A DNA stretch of 64,000 bases from assembly GCF_900188405.1 (NCBI RefSeq), contig NZ_FZOF01000034.1, positions 27,498 to 91,497 on the forward strand, given 5' to 3'. A program made the translations under genes and the position numbers. The notes under the pieces are model-generated. The model was not told the DNA's origin. It did no database searches and worked only from the letters and a program-made list of their open reading frames with translations. This document shows, in pieces, positions 33,772-42,485 of this stretch. The stretch is from Actinacidiphila glaucinigra (GTDB taxonomy: Bacteria; Actinomycetota; Actinomycetes; Streptomycetales; Streptomycetaceae). Position 1 is the first letter of the stretch. Every line of letters starts with the position of its first letter.

Positions 33772-34530
33772 ATGAACCGCTTCACCGGCAAGACCGTGCT
33801 CGTCACCGGCGCCGGCTCCGGCCTCGGCCGAGCAATCGCGATCGCCTTCGCCTCCGAAGGCGCGTCCGTGGTCGCCGCAGGCCGCACCGCGGCCCCTCTT
33901 GACGAGACGGTCGGCCTCATCGAGGCCGCGGGCGGCACCGCCGCCGCCATCACCACCGACGTCACCGACTCCGCGCAGCTCCGCAACCTCGTACGCAGCA
34001 CCGTCGACCGCTTCGGCAGTCTGGACGTCGCCGTGAACAACGCCGGCACGTTCCGAGGTGCCGTACGCGCCGGCGACATCGAGGAGGAGGACTGGGACGC
34101 GGTGCTGCGGACCAACGTCACCGGCGTGTGGCTGGCCATGAAGCACGAGATGGCTCACATGAAGGACAACGGCGGCGGCGTCATCGTCAACATCTCCGCC
34201 AACCTGGGCGCACACCGGCGGATCCCGAACGCCGCCGCCTACATCACCTCGAAGGCAGCAGTCTCCGCGCTCACCCGCGCCGCCGCCCTCGACCACATCC
34301 ACCAGAACATCCGTATCAACGCGGTCAGCCCGGGCGCCTCCGACGCGCCCATGTCACTGCGCCCCGGCGAGACCACGGCCGACCGCGCGGAACGAATGAA
34401 GACGGAGAACCCCCTCGGTCGCGTTGCGGAAGCCGAAGAAGTGGCAGCCGCTGTGCTCTACCTCGCCTCCCCCTCTGCCGGCTCGGTCGTTGGCGCCGAC
34501 CTGGTCATCGACAGCGGAGCCTCCGCCTGA
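33772..34530 (+). CDS. classical SDR family oxidoreductase
   Basis: A 252-residue short-chain dehydrogenase with a full active site: TGAGSGLG cofactor motif near residue 12, NNAG near 86, catalytic Ser in VNISANLGAH, and YITSK near 158. The C-terminal IDSGASA end is normal. The ATG at 33772 follows GAAGGAG. It is transcribed with the MFS gene 67 bases upstream and probably modifies the same compound. Reaction direction and substrate cannot be deduced. Confidence 0.88.
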   Translation: MNRFTGKTVLVTGAGSGLGRAIAIAFASEGASVVAAGRTAAPLDETVGLIEAAGGTAAAITTDVTDSAQLRNLVRSTVDRFGSLDVAVNNAGTFRGAVRAGDIEEEDWDAVLRTNVTGVWLAMKHEMAHMKDNGGGVIVNISANLGAHRRIPNAAAYITSKAAVSALTRAAALDHIHQNIRINAVSPGASDAPMSLRPGETTADRAERMKTENPLGRVAEAEEVAAAVLYLASPSAGSVVGADLVIDSGASA

Positions 34531-34740
34531 CGAACATCCACCCAGCCGCGGAGACGAGTTACACCGGCACCCGGTGCCGCTGAGCGACGGGCACCATCTG
34601 GCCACACCCCGACGCTCGTCCTGCCCAAGGCAGATCATCTGCCCGGCAGCGGCGCCGCACACTTCCTCCGTCGGAAAACTCCGATTACACCCTGGCCCGC
34701 AGGCCGGGGCATTCTCGGAGGAACCTGGCGACCACAACGA

Positions 34741-35774
34741 CTACGTACGGCGTTCTGCCACATCGGTACATGCGTCCTCACCCTGAACAAGCAACACTGG
34801 CGTTGCTGTGTGATAGGCCTCGGCCATGGCATGGAAGGAACGCTTGGGGGCGACGCCGCCGTCGGGCATCAGCGCGCACACCCCGTAGGAGGCCATGTCG
34901 AGGTCGAAGCGCGGGTCGGCGTGGTGGGGGTCCTCGTAGCCGGCGAAGGTGAACCAGAAGGCGGTGTCCACGCCTTCCTCGTCGAAGACAGCGAGCATCT
35001 CCCGCAGGTAGACAGCCTGTTCTTCCTCGTCGCGGACGTAATCGCCGTTGATGCGGGGCGGATCGGCGTCGTGATCGACGACGCCCACCCAGCCCGTCCC
35101 GCCGCGCTCGGCTGCGCCCCGGTAGGTGCAGCAGCCGAATTCGGTCGCCGCGAGCGGCTTGCCGTGGCGGAGATACTCGCGCAGGCCCTGGCGGAAGGCG
35201 TCGCTGGCATCGCCGTAGGCATCCGCACTGACGATGTCGAAGGTCGCCCAATCGACCCGTTCCCACGTCCCGGAAGCGTAGGTGATCTTTCCCTGGAACC
35301 GTGAGCACACCGTCTCTGCGATGTCGGCCAGCAAGGAATTCAGCCGGGCCGGAACATCGGCGAGCCCGGCCAACGCCTCGGGGGTGCCGCTGGTCAGGGC
35401 TTGGATTCTGGTGAGGCTGTCGTCTCCGGGGAGAATGCCGGCGGCGAACAGGCTCAGCTCACAGCCGGTGACGAAGACGTAGGCCCCACCTCCTGGGCGT
35501 GGTCGGCACAGGTCGCGAAGTACGGCAGCAGTTCTTCGGCGGACAGTTCGCAGGGGAAGGGGGAGAACCAGACCTCCAGCCCGGCGTCGGCGGCGTGCCG
35601 GGCCGCGAGGGCCAGTCGCCCAGGGTCGCCGCCGGTGATCCGCACGGCATCGCAATGCAGGTCTTGTGCGATGACGCGGATCTCGCGTCGGACCGCGTCG
35701 GCGTCGAAGACGGGCCGCGAACTCTTTCAGCCCGGAGTGAAGCCGGTGTCGTAGGTGATGCCTTTGGCTCGCAC
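34741..35774 (-). pseudogene. TIM-barrel glycoside-hydrolase-like protein, stop codon plus frameshift
   Basis: A streptomycete protein of about 340 residues, with relatives sometimes labelled abortive infection protein, is recoverable in pieces. From GTG 35774 (after AGGAG) it reads RAKGITYDTGFTPG, then TGA at 35727-35729, then in the same frame PVFDADAVRREIRVIAQDLH, CDAVRITGGDPGRLALAARH, GLEVWFSPFPCELSAEELLP. Near 35490 the frame shifts to VFVTGCELSLFAAGILPGDD, YASGTWERVDWATFDIVSAD, TEFGCCTYRG, and FWFTFAGYEDPHHADPRFDL, ending at 34741. Two independent lesions make it a pseudogene. The T-E-F-G and F-W-F strands resemble glycosidase barrel ends. Function unknown. Confidence 0.8.
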
Positions 35775-36127
35775 GGGATGCTACTCCTGACAATCGAACG
35801 ACATCTGCTGCTGCGTCTCACCCGGCGTCGATGGAAATCGGTTCAGCGGCGGATCACATGGACGGACTCGGGGTGCGTCTGAAGATCAGTTCGACAGCGA
35901 CCCCGGCTGCGCTGCCACCCCGATTGACCCCGGGAGACCACCTGACACCCGTGCCGGGCGACCGGAACCGAAGGTTAAGTACGAGCCGAAGTGCCGGTCA
36001 ACGGCGATCTCCTCGGGAACGTGCTGTTTGCGCTGGTCAGCTACACGACTGATGAGTGCAATGACAGTGATGGTCAATGCACGGCGAGAGAGGGGGTATT
36101 GCAACGACCGGCGACCGGTGCACACAC
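35775..36127. other. upstream flank of the GbsR-like gene, separated by an IS
   Basis: About 350 bases with no gene. The IS5-family element inserted at its right border, so this stretch was originally contiguous with the leader of the gene at 37201 and probably holds that gene's promoter (AT-richer around 36040-36100). Confidence 0.4.
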
Positions 36128-36130
36128 TTA
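36128..36130. repeat. target-site duplication TTA, left copy
   Basis: TTA immediately outside the left inverted repeat; the matching copy is at 37164-37166. A 3-bp T-N-A duplication is typical of several IS5-family groups. Confidence 0.75.
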
Positions 36131-37163
36131 CGAGCTGGTGCGTGATAGCGCATGAGGGCGTGGTGGTCTGCTGGAGGGCTGTGCTTCAGGCTGCGGTGGT
36201 GCGGTCGGAAACCAGTCCGGCGATGGCCTGGTAGGTGGCGGGCAGGGCATCCCGTCGATGCGTCCAGCGGGCCAGTTGCTTCCAGCGTTTGTGGTCGGAG
36301 AGAGCGTGTTCGACGGTGATGCGCCGGGACGAGTGTTGGTGGCTTGTCGGCGGGCTTCGTGGACTTCGGGCAGGCTGATCTTGTTCGCCTTCCTCGGTGG
36401 GGTGACCGCCCGACCGGGGTGATCACGTCTGAGGCCGAGGTAGCCGTCGTCAAGCAGCACCTTCACATCGGAGAAGTGCTGGAAGCAGGCGTCGATGCCG
36501 TCGTTGCGTGCGGCGGTCGCGTCATGCATCCTCCCAGGTCGCAGGCCATCGGTCCATAACGTGCGGCCCTGATCATCGGCGATGACGGTTGCCTTCATGG
36601 TGTTCTGCTTCTTCTTGCCTGAGACGAACGCTCGCCGCCCGCCGCGGCCGGCTTGGGGTCGGCGGACCTGAATCTCGGTGGCATCGAGACGCAGCTCGAC
36701 ATTCTCGGCCTGGGCGTAGGCGAACACGTCCGTCAGCGTCCGCAGCCGCAGGCCGGCACGATCGGGGACCGCGCACCCACGGTCGGCCAAAAGGGCGCGG
36801 ATCTCCCCGATCGCCCGAGTGACAGTGGAGCGGTCGACACCGAACAGCAGCCCCAGCACCGAGTGCGGCAGATCGTGTCGCAGGTGAATCAGTGTGGCCA
36901 CCAGCCGGTCGACGAACACCAGCTGGTGCCTGGCGCCTGCCCCTGCCGCACGCTTCCTTGCCCCACCACGTGTGCCGTGACGGCGACCCTCGACAGCGGC
37001 CTGCAACGGCCCAGCCAACTCCTTGACCAAAGAGGCGAGATGGTGCCGGGATATCCCCGTGAACGCCTGATGCGCGAGAACCGCCCCACCGACCATGATC
37101 GCCACATCCGGATCATGCCACCCACCAGCAAAGGCGCGTCACCCGCTATCACGCACCAGCTCG
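36131..37163 (-). mobile_element. IS5-family insertion sequence, complete ends
   Basis: A 1,033-bp element bounded by perfect 20-bp inverted repeats CGAGCTGGTGCGTGATAGCG (36131-36150) and its complement (37144-37163), flanked by TTA duplications. It carries one transposase gene on the minus strand. Size, ends and DDE_Tnp_4-type transposase fit the IS5 family (IS1031/IS427-like groups with T-N-A targets). Both ends are intact, so the element could be mobilised in trans even though its own transposase is frameshifted. Confidence 0.9.
36186..37105 (-). pseudogene. IS5-family DDE transposase, C-terminal frameshift
   Basis: The frame runs from an N-terminal helix-turn-helix (LPHSVLGLLFGVDRSTVTRA) through LRLDATEIQVRRPQ (first catalytic Asp), FVSGKKKQNTMKATVIADDQ, and LLDDGYLGLRRDHPG (second Asp). 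After EVHEARRQ the reading frame is lost near 36335; shifting by one base restores SSRRITVEHALSDHKRWKQL with the catalytic Glu, and a stop at 36186. The current frame instead continues as unrelated residues to 36128. The single lesion suggests recent inactivation. Confidence 0.85.
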
Positions 37164-37166
37164 TTA
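37164..37166. repeat. target-site duplication TTA, right copy
   Basis: Right-hand copy of the 3-bp duplication created by the IS5-family insertion; it lies 35 bases before the start of the next gene. Confidence 0.75.
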
Positions 37167-37200
37167 GTGCCCGGACGACCGAAGCAGAGGAACCGACCCA

Positions 37201-37944
37201 ATGCCAGGACGCAGGCTGACCAGCGCCGACCGGCAGAAGATCGCCGCGGGGTTGGCGCAGCACCTGAGTTACGCCGACATCGCCCGACGTCTGAACCGTC
37301 CCGCCTCGACGGTGAGCCGCGAGGTCGCGCGCAACGGCGGACCTGCCCGGTACCGCGCGGAACTGGCACAGCTCGCGACCACCCACCGAGCCCGGCGCCG
37401 GCCGACGCCCCCCGCCCCGGCGCGGTCGGCCGTCGAGCATCTCGGCCCCGATCCCGACGCAGCCGCCGCCTTCGTCACCGACCTCACCTCAGCGCTTGTC
37501 GAAACCGGCTTCCCACGCACCGCCGCCCGCGTGATGGCGTGCCTGTTCACCTCCGAGACCGGCAGCCGTACCGCCATCGAGATGGCGCAGCGCCTCCAAG
37601 TCAGCGCGGCGACCATTTCGCACGCGGTCCGCCTGCTCGAACAGCAGGATCTGATCCGCCGCGGTCGCGATGACCGTGGCCGCCGGCACCGCTATTTCCT
37701 CGACGACAAGGCGGGCTTGCGAACCGTCGCGGCCAGCGTCGCCGCCAACCAGTGGTTCGCCGCCACCGCGCTGCGCGGCGCCGAACTCTTCGGAGCCGAG
37801 ACCGCTGCCGGATCCCGGCTCGCCATGGCCGGCCGATTCCTCGAACGCCTCGGCGACGACCTCATCCGGTCCGCTGAAAAGCACTGGCATGACATGGTTG
37901 GCAACAGCGGCGACGAATACACGCTGACGAGCCACGCGGAGTAA
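37201..37944 (+). CDS. MarR/GbsR-like regulator with an IS30-type HTH_38 N-terminal domain
   Basis: A 247-residue protein with two DNA-binding modules. Residues 1-45 (RRLTSADRQKIAAGLAQHLS, YADIARRLNRPASTVSREVA) look like the HTH_38 domain of IS30 transposases. Residues about 80-240 form a GbsR/MarR-like winged helix: PRTAARVMACLFTSETGSRT, AIEMAQRLQVSAATISHAVR, LLEQQDLIRRGRDDRGRRHR, and a helical dimer tail. The arrangement recurs among actinobacteria. The ATG lies 37 bases inside the right end of the IS5-type element, after AGAGGAACC, so the insertion separates the gene from its original promoter. Target unknown; it is followed by a terminator. Confidence 0.82.
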   Translation: MPGRRLTSADRQKIAAGLAQHLSYADIARRLNRPASTVSREVARNGGPARYRAELAQLATTHRARRRPTPPAPARSAVEHLGPDPDAAAAFVTDLTSALVETGFPRTAARVMACLFTSETGSRTAIEMAQRLQVSAATISHAVRLLEQQDLIRRGRDDRGRRHRYFLDDKAGLRTVAASVAANQWFAATALRGAELFGAETAAGSRLAMAGRFLERLGDDLIRSAEKHWHDMVGNSGDEYTLTSHAE

Positions 37945-38011
37945 TACGCGGCCTCACGCGCCCTACCCACGGTGTGCGAGCCGCGCACACGTCCTGAACG
38001 CGGACACACCT

Positions 38012-38045
38012 GCGCCCCGCCCGGGTGTCACTTCGGGCGGGGCGC
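38012..38045. terminator. bidirectional hairpin terminator
   Basis: GCGCCCCGCCCG (38012-38023) and CGGGCGGGGCGC (38034-38045) make a perfect 12-bp stem with a 10-base loop between the convergent GbsR-like and DUF4333 genes. Confidence 0.8.
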
Positions 38046-38055
38046 GGACATCGTT

Positions 38056-38394
38056 TCAGCTGCCGAGCTCCATCGAGAGATCGCCCTGATCGCTTGTGAT
38101 CTCGACAAACACGGTCTCCGGGTTGGTGCCTCCGTACACCCGGCAGTCGAACTTGGTGCCTTCCTTCACCACCACCGACAGAGGGCAGACCACTCTGGCG
38201 TCGGGGATTCTCTTCACCTGCCCCGCCTCAGTCGCCACCTGCTTCTCCAGCGCCGTCTGGTCCAGCACGCGTGCCCGTTCGACCGAGACAGGACCAAGGG
38301 TCAACACCTTGACCGTCACCACCAGTGCGCAGACGGCAACCACTGCCGAGGACAACGCCATTACAGTGCGCGGCAAGCTTCGATGATCAGTCAC
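38056..38394 (-). CDS. DUF4333-type secreted or membrane-anchored small protein
   Basis: A 112-residue protein with an N-terminal hydrophobic segment (TVMALSSAVVAVCALVVTVK, about residues 11-30) that is either a signal anchor or signal peptide. The outside domain carries two cysteines in VVCPLSVVVKEGTKFDCRVY, the pattern of the actinobacterial DUF4333 domain, and probably forms one disulfide. GTG 38394 is chosen because residues before it are not hydrophobic or conserved. Function unknown. It ends at a strong hairpin shared with the convergent regulator. Confidence 0.72.
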   Translation of the reverse strand: MTDHRSLPRTVMALSSAVVAVCALVVTVKVLTLGPVSVERARVLDQTALEKQVATEAGQVKRIPDARVVCPLSVVVKEGTKFDCRVYGGTNPETVFVEITSDQGDLSMELGS

Positions 38395-38479
38395 CCGGGA
38401 AGTCCTACCGGACCCTTGCTCGGCTGGCAAGAGAGCTAAGCGGGCGCCGGATCCCGCGAGGCTGACAGCCGACGCCCCG

Positions 38480-38838
38480 CCCGAGTTCCAGTTTCAGACA
38501 GCGCGCAGACGAGTACGAGAAGCCGGAGCTTCGAGCAAGCCGGACGTCACCGACGTCTACCTCGCATTCCTGTCCCGTGCCCCGGTCGGACATGCGGACA
38601 GTGGGGCGATCTCCAACTGCTGGACCTGCCAGCCCTGAGCTTTCCAGTCCCTCACGGAGCGTGGCCGCGATGTCGATCATGGGCTCCAGGCAAGGTGGCG
38701 ATGTCAAGATCCTTACTGGAACGGTCGACGAGACGGTGCGGGCGGACGGCATATCCGCCGGTGAGGACCAGCGGATAGGGAGCCGAGAGTGATGACGTCG
38801 GCCAGGAGCCGTCTGTGCAGCTCTGGCATGTCCGTCAC
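38480..38838 (-). pseudogene. AbiEii/AbiGii-type nucleotidyltransferase, frameshifted remnant
   Basis: Minus-strand pieces of an AbiEii-like nucleotidyltransferase appear in three frames: PELHRRLLADVITLGS from GTG 38838, VLTGGYAVRAHRLVDRSSKD then LDIAT (the catalytic G-G-x-A and D-L-D signature) in a second frame, and DIAATLREGLESSGLAGPAV, TGQECEVDVGDVRLARS in a third. Relatives are about 230 residues; only the first third is recognisable. The start overlaps the stop of the upstream partner gene as GTGA, indicating past translational coupling. AbiEii proteins are type IV toxin components of phage-defence systems. Confidence 0.72.
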
Positions 38839-39221
38839 GCGGCGGCGCGGGCGGCGAGCTGGGGGAAAGTGTCCTCCCACACGGTGCGCACGGTGCGCCC
38901 GACGAGGGTGCGCAGCACCGGCCACAGCTGCACGAGCAGATGCCCGTTGAGATAGAGGGGCAGGTCGTCGTGCAGCCCCTCGTGCAGGACGGTGCGGTAC
39001 AGGCCCATGCGCTGGCGGGGCTTTTCGATGTCGTAGGAGGTCTTCCCCGACCATGCGATGTGCAGCGGCAGGTCCACGGTCCCGCGGGTGGGGCCGTGCA
39101 GCTCGTCCAGCGACGCCGGCAGACGCCGCCGGAACTTCTCCCGGTACAGCGCGAGGTCCTCGGCGTACACCCCTGGCTGGTCTGCGACCTCGGAGATCGG
39201 GGACTGCGAGCTGGCCGCCAT
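38835..39221 (-). CDS. conserved partner of an AbiEii-type nucleotidyltransferase
   Basis: A 128-residue protein: YAEDLALYREKFRRRLPASL, DELHGPTRGTVDLPLHIAWS, DIEKPRQRMGLYRTVLHEGL, LNGHLLVQLWPVLRTLVGRT. From memory this family is found directly upstream of AbiEii-type genes in many streptomycetes, probably as the antitoxin or regulator; I do not recognise a named domain. ATG 39221 is 7 bases downstream of CATAAT on the minus strand, so a leaderless transcript is possible; an ATG at 39230 lacks a ribosome binding site too. The toxin-like partner has decayed, leaving this gene orphaned. Confidence 0.65.
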   Translation of the reverse strand: MAASSQSPISEVADQPGVYAEDLALYREKFRRRLPASLDELHGPTRGTVDLPLHIAWSGKTSYDIEKPRQRMGLYRTVLHEGLHDDLPLYLNGHLLVQLWPVLRTLVGRTVRTVWEDTFPQLAARAAA

Positions 39222-39224
39222 GCG

Positions 39225-39237
39225 CCCCATTATGGGG
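39225..39237. promoter_or_regulatory. palindrome CCCCATTATGGGG over the partner-gene promoter
   Basis: A perfect 13-bp palindrome (6-bp arms, single central base) overlaps the likely -10 box CATAAT of the minus-strand gene and its alternative start codon. Position over the promoter fits an autoregulatory operator, as expected for an antitoxin. Confidence 0.5.
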
Positions 39238-39289
39238 GGGTCGGCCCAGGGGTACCGAGGCTGGACCCGCCCAAGCAAGCGGTCACGCC

Positions 39290-40225
39290 CCGTGGACATG
39301 GCCCGCGGCGGTGCTGCGAGACCGGCATGCATTCGCTGATGATCATACCCGTCCACGTGCAAGGATCGCTGCTGGGCCTGGTCACGTTCGTCCGTGCCGA
39401 CAACCCGACACCGTTCCGGGAATTCCACCTGCTCTTGGCACAAGAGCTCGTCAACCACGCCGCACTCGCCCTGGACAACGCCCGCCGGTACGCCCGCGAG
39501 CAACCGCCGCCCTGGCCCTGCAACGCAATCTTCTGCCGCGCCGGCTGACCGGCGGCACTGCCGTCGAGACCGCGTCGCGCTACCTGCCAGCCGACATGGA
39601 CCACGGAATCGGCGGCAACTGGTTCGACGTGATCCCGCTGTCAGGTGCACGAGTGGCCTTCGTCGTCGGCGACGTCGTCGGACACGGACTGCACGCCGCC
39701 GCGACCATGGGCACGCTCCGGACCGCTGTGCGGACCCTCGCCGACATGGAACTGCCTCCTGACGAACTGCTCGCTCATCTCGACAACACCGTCCAGCGAT
39801 TGGCCGAGGCAGACGGCGATGACTTGGACTCGGTCCCCGGGGCGGTGGGTGCCACGTGCCTGTATGCCGTCTACGATCCCGCCACCCGCGTGTGCGCCAT
39901 GGCCCGTGCCGGGCATTTGCCGCCCGTGATCGTCGACCCTCAGGGCCTGGTCATCTTCCCCGACCTTCCCCCCCGGAACCCCACTGGGCGTCGGCCTGGG
40001 AGACCCCTTCGAGACCGTGGAACTGGAGGTGCCCGATGGAAGCCTCATAGCCCTCTACACCGACGGTCTGATCGAGACCCGGGACGGCGACATCGACAAC
40101 GGCATGCGCCGGCTGGGCACCGTCCTCGCGGAACCGGGCAGCTTCTCGTGGATCCCGGGCCACGCGTCCCCGCCGCCCTCGTCGCTGGTCACGCCCCGAG
40201 GGCTCAGCCATGCGCGCGACCCTAG
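39290..40225 (+). pseudogene. GAF/PP2C (SpoIIE-type) phosphatase, multiply frameshifted
   Basis: A second phosphatase of the RsbU/SpoIIE class survives in three frames. A GAF-domain end reads IIPVHVQGSLLGLVTFVRAD, LLLAQELVNHAALALDNARR (frame 1, to about 39500). The PP2C core, ALALQRNLLPRRLTGGTAVE, GGNWFDVIPLSGARVAFVVG, DVVGHGLHAAATMGTLRTAV, then CAMARAGHLPPVIVD, is in frame 2. From about 39965 the sequence LEVPDGSLIALYTDGLIETR is in frame 3, and a final RVPAALVAGHAP is displaced again. Metal ligands are present, but no continuous product exists. The kinase-like C-terminal domain of many relatives is absent. Confidence 0.8.
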
Positions 40226-40610
40226 ACCAGGGAACCGACAGGCCGCGTCACGACCTTGAGCCGGCCTGCGCGACATCCACCGCCGTGGGCACTCGGCCAT
40301 CACATCACGCCGGTGATCGTTCCGATCGGAGCACTCGCCCCGCCGCTGCCCTCGCACATGTCGGCCCCGGCCATGCACCCACGCCGAGGGCCGTCTCCCG
40401 CCCACATTCGGACCCTGCGCGCCAGCGCAGTGTTCTCGCCTCGACTTCACCGGCCTCCGCCTGTCGGCGGCGCGTTGCAGGTGATCACCGGGGACCCTGT
40501 GACGGATGTCCACCGGCATGAGTCCGCGGATGCGCCGCCACCCGACGGAATCGAGGTGCGTCAGTGGCGGTCGGGACGAGCAGCGACCCGAGAGGCGGCG
40601 CCCGCGTGCG
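40226..40610. other. intergenic, no gene recognised
   Basis: About 385 bases between the phosphatase remnant and a convergent reductase gene. Frames here have no recognisable domain; they may be the scrambled C-terminal part of the phosphatase gene. Confidence 0.35.
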
Positions 40611-41183
40611 TCAGCGGACGACGTCAAAGACGTTCTTCTGCAGGCCGTTCGCGTAGACCTCGTGCTCGACCAGCTTCAGCTTCTGCGTGTCCTTGTCCGT
40701 CGCACTGAAGAGGCGCTTGCCCGCGCCGAGCAGCAGCGGGAAGACCAGCAGGTGGTAGCGGTCGATCAGGCCCGCGTCCGAGAGACTCTGGTTCAAGGAG
40801 GCGCTGCCGTGGACGATGATCGGCCCGCCCTCGGTCCGCTTCAGGGCCGCGACCTCGTCGAGCGAACGCAGGATCGTGGTCTCGCCCCAGTTCGAAACCA
40901 GGTCGCCTTCGGCAAGAGTGGTCGAGACGACGTACTTCGGCATGGCCTTGTACTCGGCGAACTCCACCATGTCCGGCCACACCGGGCTGAACGCCTCGTA
41001 GCTGACCCGGCCCATCAGGATCGCGGCCGCCTCGCTCTGCTCGCGCCCCTTGATCTCGTATGCCTCGGGGACGAACTCGACGTCCTTGAAGGTCCATCCG
41101 GAGTTCCGGTAGCCGGGTTCGCCACCCGGGGCCTCCATGACGCCGTCGAGGGAAATGAAGGCGGTGCTGATCAGAGTGCGCAT
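40611..41183 (-). CDS. dihydrofolate-reductase-fold (RibD-C-like) reductase
   Basis: A 190-residue protein of the DHFR/RibD C-terminal superfamily, as in YyaP/YwjB-type proteins. The first strand and substrate loop are STAFISLDGVMEAPGGEPGY; ILMGRVSYEAFSPVWP follows (LMGRxTYE signature), then KYVVSTTLAEGDLVSNWGET, GGPIIVHGSASLNQSL for NADPH phosphate binding, and LLVFPLLLGAGKRLF. Such enzymes use NADPH; physiological substrates are largely unknown and they do not replace folate DHFR. ATG 41183 follows AAGGAG by six bases. A second, distinct paralogue lies at 52293. Confidence 0.87.
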   Translation of the reverse strand: MRTLISTAFISLDGVMEAPGGEPGYRNSGWTFKDVEFVPEAYEIKGREQSEAAAILMGRVSYEAFSPVWPDMVEFAEYKAMPKYVVSTTLAEGDLVSNWGETTILRSLDEVAALKRTEGGPIIVHGSASLNQSLSDAGLIDRYHLLVFPLLLGAGKRLFSATDKDTQKLKLVEHEVYANGLQKNVFDVVR

Positions 41184-41699
41184 CACGGCTCCTTGGTCTC
41201 TCATGTCGGGTCTTCGACCGCTTGGGGCCCACCCAGGCGCCCTCAGGCGGCAGTTCGCCACCGGCCGGATCGACTTCTCGGCTTCGACGCCGGTGTGTAC
41301 CCAGGATTCCTCCGACAAAAAATTTTGTCAAGGAGATTCTAGTTGTCGGTGTGTGTCAGCGACGGATTGCCTGCCGCCGCATGCGCCGCATTGGGGTTCC
41401 CGCGCAGCGGGTATCGCACGTCCATGCGTGCGCGGGGAGCAGCCTCGGGTCCGCGCTGGCGGCGGGTTCGCCAGTGACGGCCTCAGCACCCGCGACGACA
41501 CGTCGCTCGATCGTTCGGTCGCCCTGACGCGGCCAGTCGGTAATTTCGAGGCATGGCCACACCCGCGGCTCTGGGGCCCGCGGAGTCGCGAACGGGTCCT
41601 GTTCGCCCTGTCTGAGCCCTGCTGCCGTTACGGCCAGGGCGGCAATCCGCTTTTTCTGGGGGTGGATGGAGTGTGGTGTGACGTGGGGTGAGGTGGGTT
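41184..41699. other. intergenic, no gene recognised
   Basis: About 500 bases without a gene. An AT-rich AAAAAATTTTGTCAAGGAG near 41319-41337 stands out against the GC-rich background and may mark an old element end or a promoter. The integrase remnant begins to the right. Confidence 0.35.
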
Positions 41700-42265
41700 C
41701 GTTGAGCCTCTGGGACTCGCTCTCGGGGGTGCGGCTCTGCGGCGGGTTGTTGCACGACTCGATGCAGGAGTTGCCGATGGGGGCGTTCCTCCGTGCTGAT
41801 GCCGTCCGGGCAGAAGTACCTGTTCATGGTCTGGCTGATGTACACGCCGGCTCCCCCGGGACGGGGTCGCGATGGTGGTGCAGCCCGGACCGGGGAGCGC
41901 GCCCGTGCCGTGCGAGCGGCGGATCAACCGGGTGCTCGTTGCGGTGCGGGGGCTGCTGTCGCACGCCGTGTCGCCTGGTGAGGTACCGCGCGGGGTGTTG
42001 GGGCGGATCTACGAGCTTGCCGACCGCCGAGATCTTCCGGCGGAGGCCGCGGGCGAGGGTGGAGGCCTGCCGGCTTCGGCCGCTGCGCCATCTCCGACAG
42101 CCAGTCGCCGAGATGGACCGGGCGGCCGATGCCGAGCTGGTGGCGATGTTCGCCGCCTGCCGGAGTGCACGGGACCGCCTGGTCGTGCTGCTGCTCAACG
42201 GGACCGGCCCCGCTTTCTGTCCGTGCCCCGGCGGCACGGGCAAAGGCCCGCCTGCACGACTGAAT
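41700..42265 (+). pseudogene. tyrosine recombinase (phage-type integrase), multiply frameshifted
   Basis: Pieces of a large actinobacterial tyrosine recombinase appear in successive frames: GQKYLFMVWLMYTPAPPG near 41809, GPGSAPVPCERRINRVLVAV, RGLLSHAVSPGEVPRGVLGR, IYELADRRDLPAEAAGEGGG (41885-42065), then in another frame ADAELVAMFAACRSARDRLV, VLLLNGTG (up to about 42215), where intact relatives continue with LRIGEALGLR carrying the first catalytic Arg. That Arg and the rest of the catalytic domain are lost. It implies that an integrative element once occupied this region. Confidence 0.68.
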
Positions 42266-42485
42266 ACCCACCGCCATCGCGTCCGGTACAAGCCGGACGA
42301 GGGCAGAATCAGGGGAACGACTGCCTGTCCCCCGTCGATGGTTTCCAACGCGAGGACGACGACCGGGTGCTGGCAAGCGGCCGCTCCCCTCCTCCAGTCC
42401 TGTCGGGGGCGCAGCCACATCGCGGATACCCGCTGCGACGTATAGCCGAGCACAACGCGCCGGTCCAGGCTCGGCAGGGGGCGGC
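42266..42485. other. no gene recognised between integrase and ThiF remnants
   Basis: Short stretch with no readable domain on either strand; likely junction material between the two oppositely oriented remnants. Confidence 0.3.
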
